From assembly GCA_902728285.1 (NCBI GenBank), contig CACVBU010000283.1, positions 523,175 to 587,174 of the forward strand: DNA of 64,000 bases, read 5' to 3'. Both the position numbers and the translations under genes were made by a program. The stretch's first letter is position 1. The number at the start of each line of letters is the position of its first letter. This document shows, piece by piece, positions 27,401-35,765 of this stretch. Source of the stretch: Clytia hemisphaerica. Its lineage: Eukaryota > Cnidaria > Hydrozoa > Leptothecata > Clytiidae. The notes below the pieces were generated by a model. It was given only the letters and a program-made list of their open reading frames with translations, did no database searches and had not been told where the DNA came from.

Positions 27401-30400
27401 TCTTCAACATCATTGATGGATGAAAGTGATTCCATTAGATCTTTTGCTTCATTCAAATCAGGCCAAAATCCATTGATATAATCTGTCATTGACATCACAA
27501 AGATACCAGGTGTCTCGCTACCATAATTTTTCAAGACCTTATCAACAAATAAAAATCTGATGCTATAAACCAAGCTACAACATCAATAAATAATTTTTTG
27601 AGAGAGTCATTCTTTATATATGTCAATGTACATAATACTCAAATACTATTCAAAGAACTAACCTCCAAAGTGACCTGGTCATACGTGGCTACGCCATTAG
27701 CAGAAGAATATGAAAATAAAGTATCTTATGAAAGAAAAAATATTGTTTTCAAGGTCAAAAGATATTAATTTATTTTTCCTTAGAAGAATTAATATAAAAT
27801 TCTTTGTGTTATATCTTACTTCTTCACATTCAGTCAGAATAATGATTGACATTTTATGTTATGAAAGAAAAAATATTGTTTTCAAGGTCAAAAGATATTA
27901 ATTTATTTTCCTTTAGAAGGATTAACATAATGTTCAATGTGTTACATCTTACTTCTTCACATTCAGTCAGAATAATGATTGAAATCTTTTGCTGAAGATG
28001 CTGGTGAAACCATTGTGCTGTTGAGTAAACGTTCCTAGAGAGAGAAAAGTATATCAAGGATTATGATTAAGAAAGTGACTTATAAATAGCACTTGTTCAA
28101 ATTTGTTCGACAAATCTTTAAAAATGTTGCACTGATACACTGTCGAACAAGTGATTGCTTAGTTGTTCGACAGAATAGTTGTTTGACAGTTATTTGTTCG
28201 ACTGCATGGCTGTTCGACAATTTGCCAAATTTATCAAACAAGTGAGTTGTCGAGCAAATGGGTTGTCGAACTTGTGACACCTAAAGTTGCTCACATAACA
28301 CCAATAGTAAAAAGCGTGGTTTTTAAAAAATATCATTTAATCACTTATCTACTACCATTTGCTTACACAACATTTTAAACACAAAAAGAACTAATTTCTC
28401 TCCCTCCTGCACCACGCGAACACAAATTTTGAGAAATTATATATAATTGTTGTGATTTATCAGCATGAGAGGTACGGCTTCTTTCTATATCATAAAATAT
28501 AATATCTTTAAAATGATTTTTAAGTCAAATAGCATACCGCAGTGAATCTAAAAATAGACATTGATTTTTCTGTTTGACCGAAATTCAATCCCATCACCCT
28601 TCGCGTTAACTACGCCTGCATGCAAATTACACTCAACCACAAAGAAAAAGTAATGACTTTCAAGACTTTTTAATTAAGACGAAAAGGATTGTGGGACTGA
28701 TTTTCGGTCAAGTGTTAAAAGTAATAATTATGACGTTTGCATAACGGTGTGCTATTTCAAGCTCTTTTCTATGTAATCTTACTTCCAAAACCATTCATCT
28801 AGATCCTGGCCTTCTTTGCGCTGTACATAACAGGATTGGTGGAATTCATTGTCAAAAACAATGGAGCTCTTCAGAGGATTCTTGTGAATGCCAGTAATGT
28901 TTTTTGAAACACGTTTCCCTGCTTTCTTCTTAATCTAAAACATATAATTCGTTTGATTTAGTTAATGAATTCATTCTACTTCTCAATATTAATAGATAGA
29001 CAGACTTCATATTTTACGTGGATTGGCCCAGTAATCTAGGACGGGGTGCATGGCCAGCTGACTAAGCCATCTATCAATTGAATGGAACATTGGAACGTTG
29101 TTACTAAAAGTGGTAGCGGTAGGTAACGATAGGTAACGACAAGTAACGACAAGTAACGGTAGGTAACGACAGGTAACGATGAAGTAACAGTCGGTAACGA
29201 TGAAGTAACGCAAGTAACGAGGGGTAACGAAAAAGTAACGAAGTAACGATGGGGAAAAAGCTGAAAATGGTGGCCCTGAGGTGTCGAACTGTCAAAATTT
29301 GTAAATTTCTGCGCCAGAACTAATGGTCCCGGTGATTTTGGAAGAACCTAACGACTCTGGTTAATCTATTCAAGAATTTGGGAAATCTGATGATTTTACA
29401 GCAGAATCTGATCGTTCTGGTGAATATGACTGTGGAGATAATGAATCCAATTGTTTTTATTGTAAATTGGTGTTTGTGAATAAACTGAAAGATTTGACAG
29501 CTTTGGTGAATCAATGGTGTTGGTCAATGTAATGATGGAATCAGTGGTGATGGTCAATGCAGTGATGGAATCAATGGTGTTGGTCAACACAATGCTGGAA
29601 TCAATGATTCTGGTCAATGCAATGATGAAATCAATGGTGCTGGTCAATGCAATGATGGATTCAATGGTGCTGGTCAATACAATGATGGAATCAATGGTGC
29701 TGGTCAATGCAATGATGGAATCAATGGTGCTGGTCAATACAATGATGGAATCAATGGTGCTGATCAATGCAATGATGGAATCAATGGTGCTGGTCAATGC
29801 AATGATGGAATCAATGGTGCTGGTCAATACAATGATGGAATCAATGCTGCTGGTCAATCCAATGATGGAATCAATGCTGCTGGTCAATGCAATGATGGAA
29901 TCAATGGTGCTGGTCAATAAAATGATGGAATCAGTGGTGATGGTCAATGCAGTGATGGAATCAATGGTGTTGGTCAACACAATGCTGGATTCAATGATTC
30001 TGGTCAATGCAATGATGAAATCAATGGTGCTGGTCAATGCAATGATGGATTCAATGGTGCTGGTCAATACAATGATGGAATCAATGGTGCTGGTCAATGC
30101 AATGATGGAATCAATGGTGCTGGTCAATACAATGATGGAATCAATGGTGCTGATCAATGCAATGATGGAATCAATGGTGCTGGTCAATGCAATGATGGAA
30201 TCAATGGTGCTGGTCAATACAATGATGGAATCAATGCTGCTGGTCAATGCAATGATGGAATCAATGGTGCTGGTCAATTAAATGATGGAATCAATGGTGC
30301 TGGTCAATGTAATGATGGAATCAGTGGTGATGGTCAATGCAGTGATGGAATCAATGGTGTTGGTCAATGCAATGATGGAATCAATGGTGCTGGTCAATGC

Positions 30401-33400
30401 AATGATGGAAACAATGGTTTTAGTCAACACAATGCTGGAATCAATGATGCTGGTCAATGCAATGATGGAGTCAATACTGCTGGTCAATGCGATGATGGAA
30501 TCAATGGTGCTGGTCAATGCAATAATGGAATCAATGGTGCTGGTCAATGCAATGATAGAATCAATGGTGCTGGTCAATGCAATGATGGATTCAATGGTGC
30601 TGGTCAATACAATGATGGAATCAATGGTGCTGGTCAATGCAATGATGGAATCAATGGTGCTGGTCAATACAATGATGAAATTAATGGTGCTGGTCAATGC
30701 AATGGTGGAATCAATGGTGCTGGTCAATGCAATAATGGAAGCAATGGTGCTGGTCAATGTAATGATGGAATCAGTGGTGATGGTCAATGCAGTGATGGAA
30801 TCAATGGTGTTGGTCAATGCAATGATGGAATCAATGGTGCTGGTCAATGCAATGATGGAATCAATGGTTTTGGTCAACACGATGCTGGAATCAATGATGC
30901 TGTTCAATTCAATGATGGAGTCAATACTGCTGTTCAATGCGATGATGGAATCAATGGTGCTGGTCAATGCAATGATGGAATCAATGGTGCTGGTCAATGC
31001 AATAATGGAATCAATGGTGCTGGTCAATGTAATGATGGAATCGATGGTGCTGGTCAATACAATGATGGAATCAATGATGCTGGTCAATGAAATGATGGAA
31101 TCAATGGTTCTGGTGAATTCAATGGTGGAATCGATGGTGGTGTACTGGTGGATACAATGTTGCACTCACCAATGGTGCAAATTCACTTTGCAGGTGAATG
31201 CAAGTCAGGGATTGTGCATTTTTTGTAAGCATCATCTTTATAAGAAATCCATCGATAATTTTCGATTCAAGGGGTATTCACTTTCTGCGATGGGTTCTTT
31301 CAAAGCAAGTTGGGGTTTGTGCAAAATGTGAGCATATTTATTTTTCTTATAAGCATCATCTTTATAACAATACGATCAATAACTTTTGATTCAAGGGGTA
31401 TCGACTTTCGAAGATTGGTTCATTCAAAGCAACTTGGGGTTTGTGCAAAATGTGAGCATACCTATTTTTCCTATAAGCTTCATCTTTATAAGAATACGAT
31501 CAATCAGTCAATAACTTTTGATGGAATGTGAGCATATTTATTTTTCTTATAAGCATCATCTTAATAACAATACGATCAATAACTTTTGATTCAAGGGGTA
31601 TCAACTTTCGACGATTGGTTCATTCAAAGCAACTTGGGGTTTGTGCAAAATGTGAGCATACCTATTTTTCTTATAAGCTTCATCTTTATAAGAATACGAT
31701 CAATAACTTTTGAAGTGAATTTGCACCATTGGTGAGTGCAACATTGTATCCACCAGTACACCACCATCGATTCCACCATTGAATTCACCAGAACCATTGA
31801 TTCCATCATTGCATTGACCAGCATCATTGATTCCATCATTGTATTGACCAGCACCAATGATTCCATCATTGCATTGACCAGCACCATTGATTCCATTATT
31901 GCATTGACCAGCACCATTGATTCCATCATTGCATTGACCAGCACCATTGGTTCAATCATTGCATTGACCAGCACCATTGATTCCATCATTGCATTGACCA
32001 GCACCATTGACTCCATCATCGCATTGACCAGCAGTATTGACTCCATCATTGAATTGAACAGCATCATTGATTCCAGCATCGTGTTGACCAAAACCATTGA
32101 TTCCATCATTGCATTGACCAGCACCATTGATTCCATCATTGCATTGACCAACACCATTGATTCCATCACTGCATTGACCATCACCACTGATTCCATCATT
32201 GTATTGACCAGCACCATTGATTCCATCGTTGCATTGACCAGCACCATTGGCTCCATCATTGCATTGACCAGCACCATTGGCTCCATCATTGTATTGACCA
32301 GCACCATTGATTCCATCATTGTATTGACCAGCACCATTGGTTCCATCATTGTATTGACCAGCACCATTGATTCCATCATTGTATTGACCAGCACCATTGA
32401 TTCCATCATTGTATTGACCAGCACCATTGATTCCATCATTGTATTGACCAACACCATTGATTCCATCATTGCATTGACCAGCACCATTGGTTCCATCATT
32501 GTATTGACCAGCACCATTGATTCCATTATTGTAATGACCAACACCATTGATTTCATCATTGCATTGACCAGCACCATTGATTCCATCATTGCATTGACCA
32601 GCACCATTGATTCCATCATTGCATAGACCAGCACCATTGATTCCATCATTGCATTAACCAGCAGCATTGATTCCATCATTGTATTGACCAGCACCATTGA
32701 TTCCATCATTGCATTGACCAGCACCATTGATACCATCATTGTATTGACCAGCACCATTGAATCCATCATTGCATTGACCAGCACCATTGATTTCATCATT
32801 GCATTGACCAGAATCATTGAATCCAGCATTGTGTTGACCAACACCATTGATTCCATCACTGCATTGACCATCACCACTGATTCCATCATTTTATTGACCA
32901 GCACCATTGATTCCATCATTGCATTGACCAGCACCATTGATTCCATCATTGTATTGACCGGCACCATTGAATCCATCATTGCATTGACCAGCACCATTGA
33001 TTCCATCATTGCATTGATCAGCACCATTGATTCCATCATTGTATTGACCAGCACCATTGATTTCATCATTGCATTGACCAGAATCATTGATTCCAGCATT
33101 GTGTTGACCAACACCATCGATTCCATCACTGCATTGACCATCACCACTGATTCCATCATTACATTGACCAGCACCATTTATTTCATCATTGCATTGACCA
33201 ACACCATTGATTCACCAAAGCCGTCAAATCTTTCAGTTTATTCACAAACACCAATTTACAATAAAAACAATTGGATTTATTATCTCCACAGTCATATTCA
33301 CCAGAACGATCAGATTCTGCTGTAAAATCATCAGATTTCCCAAATTCTTGAATAGATTAACCAGAGTCGTTAGGTTCTCCCAAAATCACCGGGACCATTA

Positions 33401-34695
33401 GTTCAAATTTTGATAGTTCGACACCTCAGGGCCACCATTTTCAGCTTTTTCCCCATCGTTACTTCGTTACTTTTTCGTTACCCCTCGTTACTTGCGTTAC
33501 TTCATCGTTACCGACCGTTACTTCATCGTTACCTGTCGTTACCTACCGTTACTTGTCGTTACTTGTCGTTACCTATCGTTACCTACCGTTACCACTTTTA
33601 GTAACAACGACATTGGAAGGAGTGGAAATTCAAACCAGGAACCCCCTGGTTTTGATCATTCAGCCATTGCTGAAGGTTGCATTGTTTTTATTGTGACAGT
33701 TAGAGTGTAGGCCATATTTTAAAAAGGGCAAGGCAGCGTCCGTTTGTGGCCAAAAAGGGCACTTTTTCTAGTGTTTTTCACTTAAGAGGCTGTTTTTACC
33801 AATATTTTAGTAATTTCAAGAGGGGTAGCGTCTGATAACCGGACTCTTAAGGGGCATGAAAAATGGCCTGGAGTGCTCAGTGGAATACATTTACAGTCAA
33901 GGGATATTCTTTACCAAAACACTTGGTAAAGTATTTGTGAATTAACACAAAAATGGAAGAATAAACCTTGTATTGTAGCCTTTCATAAAAATTAAAATCT
34001 TGTAAGCAGTACACTTTATACTTCAGTTAAATTTTGGCAAGCGAAAAAAAGACACATGCTTACTTGCTGGACAACAGATTGCAGGAAAATTATATTGGTC
34101 AATTCTTTCAATTCCAAAATTTCAAGATATTTACGACAGCACTAAAAATATATTTAATTAGAATGATTTATAGGTCCATGCCAAATATTTTGAAACAGTA
34201 AAATCTAAAACAGTAATTTGGTCCTTTCTAATAAACTTTAATTCATAAACACTTTTGATTTTTGTTGCATCTAATACAATCTAATGAATCTTACAGTGAT
34301 GTCTGGGATGACGTAATGGGTTGTTTTTTGTTCATCTGTAAGTAACGGCAACCCTGAAAAATCAAAGTTTTTTTAGCATTCTTCAATTCAATTAAAAAAT
34401 AATTTAAAATAATCTTAACTAGAACCATATAGAAAGATTTTTTGCCTCTGCTTTTGCCAGATGTTTAAGCATCAGACTTGGATTAAATATCTCAAGGTCG
34501 ATTAGCAACCCTATCACAGCAGTGTAAAATACTAGAAATTAAAGCAAAAATCATACCTTTTGGCTGAACACAATTTTGATAACATGCAGAACTTTTACAC
34601 GGGATATCATCACGTAAATAATGTTCCCTTACAACATTGATGAAGTTTCTTGAATTTTTCTTAATATGAACAAGTTTCTCTGTTTTGATCAACAT
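4853..34695 (-). CDS. DIS3L: DIS3-like exonuclease 1 (cytoplasmic exosome RNase), about 30 exons
   Basis: DIS3L is the catalytic 3'-5' exoribonuclease of the cytoplasmic RNA exosome. The gene reads from the start ATG at 34695 ([13 protein letters not shown]) to TGA at 4853-4855, about 1,065 codons; human DIS3L has 1,054 residues. In order: degenerate PIN region ([24 protein letters not shown]), CR3/cold-shock region ([36 protein letters not shown]), RNB domain ([54 protein letters not shown]), S1 domain (FGIKGAVPL) and a lysine-rich C-terminus. Matches to DIS3L, not DIS3, are specific ([26 protein letters not shown]). Exon phases agree at every junction except one, where an expected stretch of a few residues before [13 protein letters not shown] was not located. 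Intron 3 holds a foldback element and intron 10 an opposite-strand gene. Exon coordinates are given in the four block entries. Confidence 0.95.
5212..5368. repeat. Near-perfect inverted repeat (hairpin MITE)
   Basis: Left arm 5212-5282 (starts AATAGACGATATCGGCTT) and right arm 5300-5368 (ends AAGCCGATATCGTCTATT), separated by about 17 bp. It lies in the last DIS3L intron. No other copy was noticed in the window. Confidence 0.85.
6543..6987. mobile_element. MITE with GGGGCCGTCCACATAGTA termini and TTA target duplication
   Basis: The inverted ends GGGGCCGTCCACATAGTA and TACTATGTGGACGGCCCC are perfect over at least 18 bp and flanked by TTA at 6540-6542 and 6988-6990. A 3-bp TWA duplication is typical of the PIF/Harbinger superfamily, so that assignment is inferred. 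The 445-bp interior has short direct repeats of a CCAAATCCG-type motif and no coding capacity. It sits between DIS3L exons 6299-6387 and 7161-7246. Confidence 0.85.
7757..7925. repeat. Dispersed repeat with AGCGAGTTTATGTATG end
   Basis: Begins TAGCGAGTTTATGTATGTG and carries the related inverted end ACACAAACTCGCTA near 7890-7905. The segment with GACGGAGACGGT recurs at 58078-58265. Probably a MITE; borders are approximate. Confidence 0.55.
8398..8600 (+). mobile_element. tRNA-derived SINE, apparently uninterrupted copy
   Basis: A tRNA-like head carries an A box (TGGCCAAGTGG, 8405-8415) and a consensus B box (GGTTCGAATCC, 8451-8461), followed by an unrelated body (TAGCCGAGCAGGCTGG, GATTACTGGGCTATCC) and a TCTATCTATCTA tail. 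No confident full cloverleaf with an anticodon can be drawn, so it is treated as a SINE rather than a tRNA gene. It ends 26 bp from DIS3L exon 8626-8798. The same body, in reverse, flanks the foldback element at 29096-33609. Confidence 0.75.
10044..14181 (-). CDS. DIS3L: DIS3L central block: RNB domain exons
   Basis: Exons in transcript order: 14079-14181 ([11 protein letters not shown] to [17 protein letters not shown]), 13063-13163 ([15 protein letters not shown]), 11940-12016, 11394-11473 ([14 protein letters not shown]), 11064-11159 ([20 protein letters not shown]), 10366-10451 ([20 protein letters not shown]) and 10044-10107 ([12 protein letters not shown]). All use GT-AG sites with matching phase. 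The residues expected between TNTNK (end of 10044-10107) and MLGTQAM (start of 9415-9494), N-x-L-L-R in relatives, were not found in 9495-10043. A microexon is likely because the phases on the two sides differ. Confidence 0.9.
10508..10805. mobile_element. TGGACCTAC-ended element, deleted copy
   Basis: Starts GGACCTAC after ACAAGTGATACTTTTAT, as at 59158, and ends with GGTAACAGACG, TTAATTTATAGGACCTCC and a degraded terminus. Internally deleted relative of the elements at 23868-25133 and 59158-60272. Confidence 0.65.
12455..12985. mobile_element. Older MITE interrupted by a second MITE
   Basis: Shares TTCCAAGCA, CGCAAAAAATATTGCTGC, TTCTGATTGGTCAAGC, ATCACGTGAC and TAGCCCTTCGGG blocks with the element at 17264-17727. 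The homology is split by the insertion at 12498-12788. Borders are approximate. Confidence 0.7.
12498..12788. mobile_element. TA-flanked MITE with CCGTATTACTTCGAATAAAC termini
   Basis: Inverted ends CCGTATTACTTCGAATAAAC and GTTTATTCGAAGTAATACGG, flanked by TA on both sides. It interrupts a copy of the 17264-type element; the continuous sequence at the equivalent place there supports the insertion. Confidence 0.85.
14659..18449 (-). CDS. DIS3L: DIS3L block: cold-shock/linker exons and RNB catalytic exon
   Basis: Exons in transcript order: 18316-18449 ([20 protein letters not shown]), 17761-17840 ([19 protein letters not shown]), 16642-16875 ([19 protein letters not shown] to EIQRRKDLR), 16262-16330 ([19 protein letters not shown]), 15470-15568 ([20 protein letters not shown]) and 14659-14751 ([20 protein letters not shown]). 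Exon 16262-16330 holds the RNB metal-binding aspartates [10 protein letters not shown], all present, so the enzyme is predicted to be catalytically competent. Residue positions are roughly 483-492 of the model. Confidence 0.94.
14760..14877. repeat. Hairpin MITE, AACCAATCAGCTGTTGGGTC family (truncated copy)
   Basis: Palindromic GTGACGTATTGACTG/TTTTTACGTCAC core with AACCAATCAGCTG arms; only the right end (GGGTCCGTGGAAGACATC) is intact. Full relatives lie at 20863, 60416 and 62351. It lies directly upstream of the acceptor of DIS3L exon 14659-14751. Confidence 0.75.
15155..15456. mobile_element. TA-flanked MITE with CGCCCCCTTCTGACAG-type termini
   Basis: Inverted ends CGCCCCCTTCTGACAGACCC and CCCACTGGGACTGTGAGAAG...GGGGTG are imperfect, flanked by TA. 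The interior repeats CCCCACTG motifs. It ends 13 bp from the 3' edge of DIS3L exon 15470-15568, immediately beyond its splice donor. Confidence 0.75.
17264..17727. mobile_element. MITE with long inverted ends (TCTCTCTTGTATGAAGGGTA)
   Basis: About 60-70-bp terminal inverted repeats carrying TCTCTTGTATGAAGGGTACG and the shared TAGCCCTTCGGG-type block. It lies in the DIS3L intron between exons 16642-16875 and 17761-17840. The copy at 12455-12985 is the interrupted relative. Confidence 0.8.
18931..22122 (+). CDS. Unknown 463-residue protein, four exons, nested in a DIS3L intron
   Basis: Exons 18931-19051, 19481-19570, 20241-20447 and 21149-22122. All introns are GT-AG and all phases agree (G|CA, G|GT, G|GC), giving 463 residues. 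I do not recognise the family. The N-terminus ([16 protein letters not shown]...) leads into one hydrophobic stretch at about residues 18-37 ([19 protein letters not shown]), a possible signal anchor or membrane segment. Residues 40-140 are acidic/polar. From about residue 219 to 333 a Gln/Ser/Lys/Thr-rich tract repeats a loose motif of about 11 residues like [11 protein letters not shown]. The C-terminus is strongly basic ([17 protein letters not shown]). The start is the first ATG after an in-frame 5' region. It lies entirely inside DIS3L intron 10 on the other strand. The exon model is well supported; function is unknown. Confidence 0.78.
19195..19330 (+). mobile_element. tRNA-like B-box SINE fragment
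   Basis: Contains ACTGAGGTTCGATTCAC, a polymerase III B-box-like motif, followed by a body with AACCCATGCCATGTGAGGG. It lies in intron 1 of the nested unknown gene. No A box was recognised, so it is probably 5'-truncated. Confidence 0.45.
19961..20145. mobile_element. MITE, CACCTTTTCGACCGTAG family, copy 2
   Basis: 185 bp flanked by TA, with ends CACCTGTTTGACCGTAG and CTACGGTCGAAAAGGTG. It lies in intron 2 of the nested unknown gene. Confidence 0.85.
20863..21013. repeat. Hairpin MITE, AACCAATCAGCTGTTGGGTC family
   Basis: Palindromic element with outer CATGAT..GCACC ends, ACGGACCCAA/TTGGGTCCGT inner arms and a GTGACGTAAAATCAG centre. It lies in intron 3 of the nested unknown gene. Confidence 0.8.
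22815..34695 (-). CDS. DIS3L: DIS3L 5' block: start codon, PIN-like region and first cold-shock exons
   Basis: Exons in transcript order: 34557-34695 (start [22 protein letters not shown]), 34295-34353 ([16 protein letters not shown]), 34064-34141 ([20 protein letters not shown]), 28783-28934 ([20 protein letters not shown]), 27953-28034 ([15 protein letters not shown]), 27390-27537 ([20 protein letters not shown]), 27027-27094 ([14 protein letters not shown]), 23657-23727 ([20 protein letters not shown]), 23301-23375 ([13 protein letters not shown]) and 22815-22915 ([20 protein letters not shown]). All junctions are GT-AG and in phase. The canonical PIN catalytic acidic residues are not apparent, in keeping with the degenerate PIN of DIS3L. 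The 5.1-kb intron between 34064 and 28934 carries the foldback element. Confidence 0.93.
23868..25133. mobile_element. TGGACCTACC-ended non-autonomous element with nested insertion
   Basis: Ends TGGACCTACC and GGTAGGTCCA. The interior carries several copies of a sub-repeat with GGGCTCCGTCACATTTT and GCATCATTGTGC, also present at 59158-60272. It contains a nested GC-rich element at 24768-25058. It lies in a DIS3L intron and no transposase frame is evident. Confidence 0.75.
24768..25058. mobile_element. hAT-like MITE nested in the TGGACCTACC element
   Basis: Inverted ends CCCGGGGGGGGTACTA and TAGTACCCCCCCCCCGGG, flanked by GATGGACG and GATGAACG (8 bp, one mismatch), as expected for hAT. The interior repeats GGGACTCGAAATT-like and GGGACTGA motifs. 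The assignment is inferred from the ends and the 8-bp duplication. Confidence 0.7.
27727..27990. repeat. 133-bp tandem duplication spanning the 3' end of a DIS3L exon and its donor
   Basis: Two diverged copies (about 27727-27859 and 27860-27990), each with TGAAAGAAAAAATATTGTTT and ACTTCTTCACATTCAGTCAG. The upper copy contains the real end and donor of exon 27953-28034. The lower copy carries the same exon end and donor (27818-27850) without an exon 5' part, making a pseudo-exon fragment. Confidence 0.85.
29514..31130. repeat. 30-bp minisatellite array, left arm (about 53 units)
   Basis: The unit starts AATGATGGAATCAATGGTGC and is 30 bp. Because 30 is divisible by 3 and the unit lacks stops in several frames, long frames stay open on both strands ([10 protein letters not shown]-type and [10 protein letters not shown]-type repeats); these are not treated as genes. 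A distinctive CAGTGGTGATGG variant pair recurs about every 390-450 bp (near 29533, 29925, 30315 and 30765), showing higher-order repeats. Confidence 0.9.
31199..31712. repeat. Foldback loop: about 113-bp tandem repeats
   Basis: Between the arms lie four to five degenerate copies of a unit with TGTGAGCATATTTATTTTTC, ACGATCAATAACTTTTGAT and CAACTTGGGGTTTGTGC. No coding sequence was recognised. Confidence 0.8.
31740..33206. repeat. 30-bp minisatellite array, right arm (about 48 units)
   Basis: Reverse complement of the left array, with unit ATTGATTCCATCATTGCATT. The two arrays differ in unit number and order of variants, so the arms have diverged by unequal exchange or slippage after they formed. 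Confidence 0.9.
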
Positions 34696-35372
34696 TCTTA
34701 ATGAAGAATCCTTTTTTATTTATATCTAAATATTTTTAAGGCAAGAAAATATAGGATAGACTGGATAGACACAACTATTTCATCTAAAGAAGTAAAAAAA
34801 TAGAACGTAGCCAATCTTATGGTAAATATTCTTTTAGTCAAGCTACTGTGAGGATTTCATAAAATTTAGATAAGATATTTTCAAAATAAGTTTTACTTCT
34901 TTAAAATTCCATTCAAATTTTAAATACAAAAGGTACTAAACCTATAAAAAATCGATTTTGCCATTTTTGACGTTTTGAAATACAGTATATATCAGTTGAT
35001 TATATATATTGACAAAAAAAGAGCCGCCAAGATAATGATGGATCAAAAAATTAAATTTATTAGAAATTTTAAAATTATTCTTGAAATAAGAATTACATAG
35101 TTCTCCTGAGTTCTCAGAACATGATGATAAACAGTCAACTTTAACGATGTGGCAATAGCAGCTCTTTCTGAGCAAAAAAATCAAAAAGTGATCTTCTGTT
35201 AATTCTTATAAACCAATCTTTAATATAGAAGTAAGCATCACTCTTTTCTAATGGATGTATGATGCATGTTAATTTTTACTGAGGATCCAAACTAGCCTAT
35301 TATTTTAATAAAGGTTGCAAAATTTTTAATTATTTACAATGTAAGGTATAAAACATCTCCTGACACAATATT

Positions 35373-35765
35373 TCAGCCCCAAGCTTGCGATTTACAATAA
35401 TGTAACACCAATTTCCCATCTGTACCGAAACAATCAAATAAATTACTAATCAATTGATCTGGTGCAGGTACAAAAGTTTGATTCACATAAATAAACAATG
35501 ATTCAGAGGGTTCACATTTTATATATTTTCTGATGAATTCTGTTAAATAAGCCACTGGCTTGTTTGCATCCACTGCCCATTTCTTTTTCTTCATAATTGG
35601 TGCATCGCCAGCTGCTTTCAGTAGAACATCAATTTTTTTCTTTTCGCTTGGGTCAACTGGTTTGCTGACAGGGCTGGTGGTTGGTTCATTTTTTGTTTCT
35701 GTTTGTTTTAGTACCTGTTCTGTTTTATTTTCAACTTCATTTACATTTTCATTATTGTCGGCCAT
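35373..35765 (-). CDS. ATG12: Ubiquitin-like autophagy protein ATG12
   Basis: ATG12 is activated by ATG7, passed to ATG10 and joined to a lysine of ATG5; the conjugate with ATG16 promotes lipidation of ATG8 proteins during autophagosome formation. The single intronless frame encodes 130 residues. Residues 1-40 are an acidic, Glu/Lys/Thr-rich extension typical of animal ATG12. The ubiquitin fold runs from [20 protein letters not shown] through [15 protein letters not shown] to [18 protein letters not shown], ending in the C-terminal Gly used for conjugation. The start is the first ATG ([11 protein letters not shown]). It lies 677 bp upstream of the DIS3L start on the same strand. Lack of introns beside such intron-rich neighbours could mean intron loss or retrocopy origin; the frame is intact. 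Confidence 0.96.
   Translation of the reverse strand: MADNNENVNEVENKTEQVLKQTETKNEPTTSPVSKPVDPSEKKKIDVLLKAAGDAPIMKKKKWAVDANKPVAYLTEFIRKYIKCEPSESLFIYVNQTFVPAPDQLISNLFDCFGTDGKLVLHYCKSQAWG

Larger units (their letters stand above)
29096..33609. mobile_element. Foldback (FB-like) element, 4.5 kb
   Basis: Left arm 29096-31198 and right arm 31713-33609 are inverted complements around a 514-bp loop. From outside in, each arm has a GTAACGA-rich section starting CGTTGTTACTAAAAGTGG, about 220 bp of unique sequence, and a long array of 30-bp units. The perfect 9-bp duplication ACATTGGAA flanks it (29087-29095 and 33610-33618). Long arms built from short tandem repeats around a loop, with a 9-bp duplication, match the architecture of Drosophila FB elements. 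A 9-bp duplication is also typical of the Mutator superfamily. No transposase is visible, so it is non-autonomous. It lies in DIS3L intron 3. Confidence 0.88.
28990..33690 (-). mobile_element. tRNA-derived SINE split by the foldback element
   Basis: 28990-29095 is the reverse complement of the body and tail of the SINE at 8398-8600 (CAGTAATCTAGGAC, TTTTACGTGGATTGG). 33610-33690 is the reverse complement of its degraded head (CCACTCCTTCCAATGT when reversed). The two halves join at TTCCAATGT, which occurs once in the uninterrupted copy and twice here, one copy on each side of the foldback element. Confidence 0.8.

Noticed and set aside
29396-33325. Very long open frames on both strands ([10 protein letters not shown]-like and [10 protein letters not shown]-like repeats)
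   Set aside because: They come from 30-bp stop-free tandem units in both arms of the foldback element; both strands are open for the same reason, and no start, splice or domain context supports a protein.
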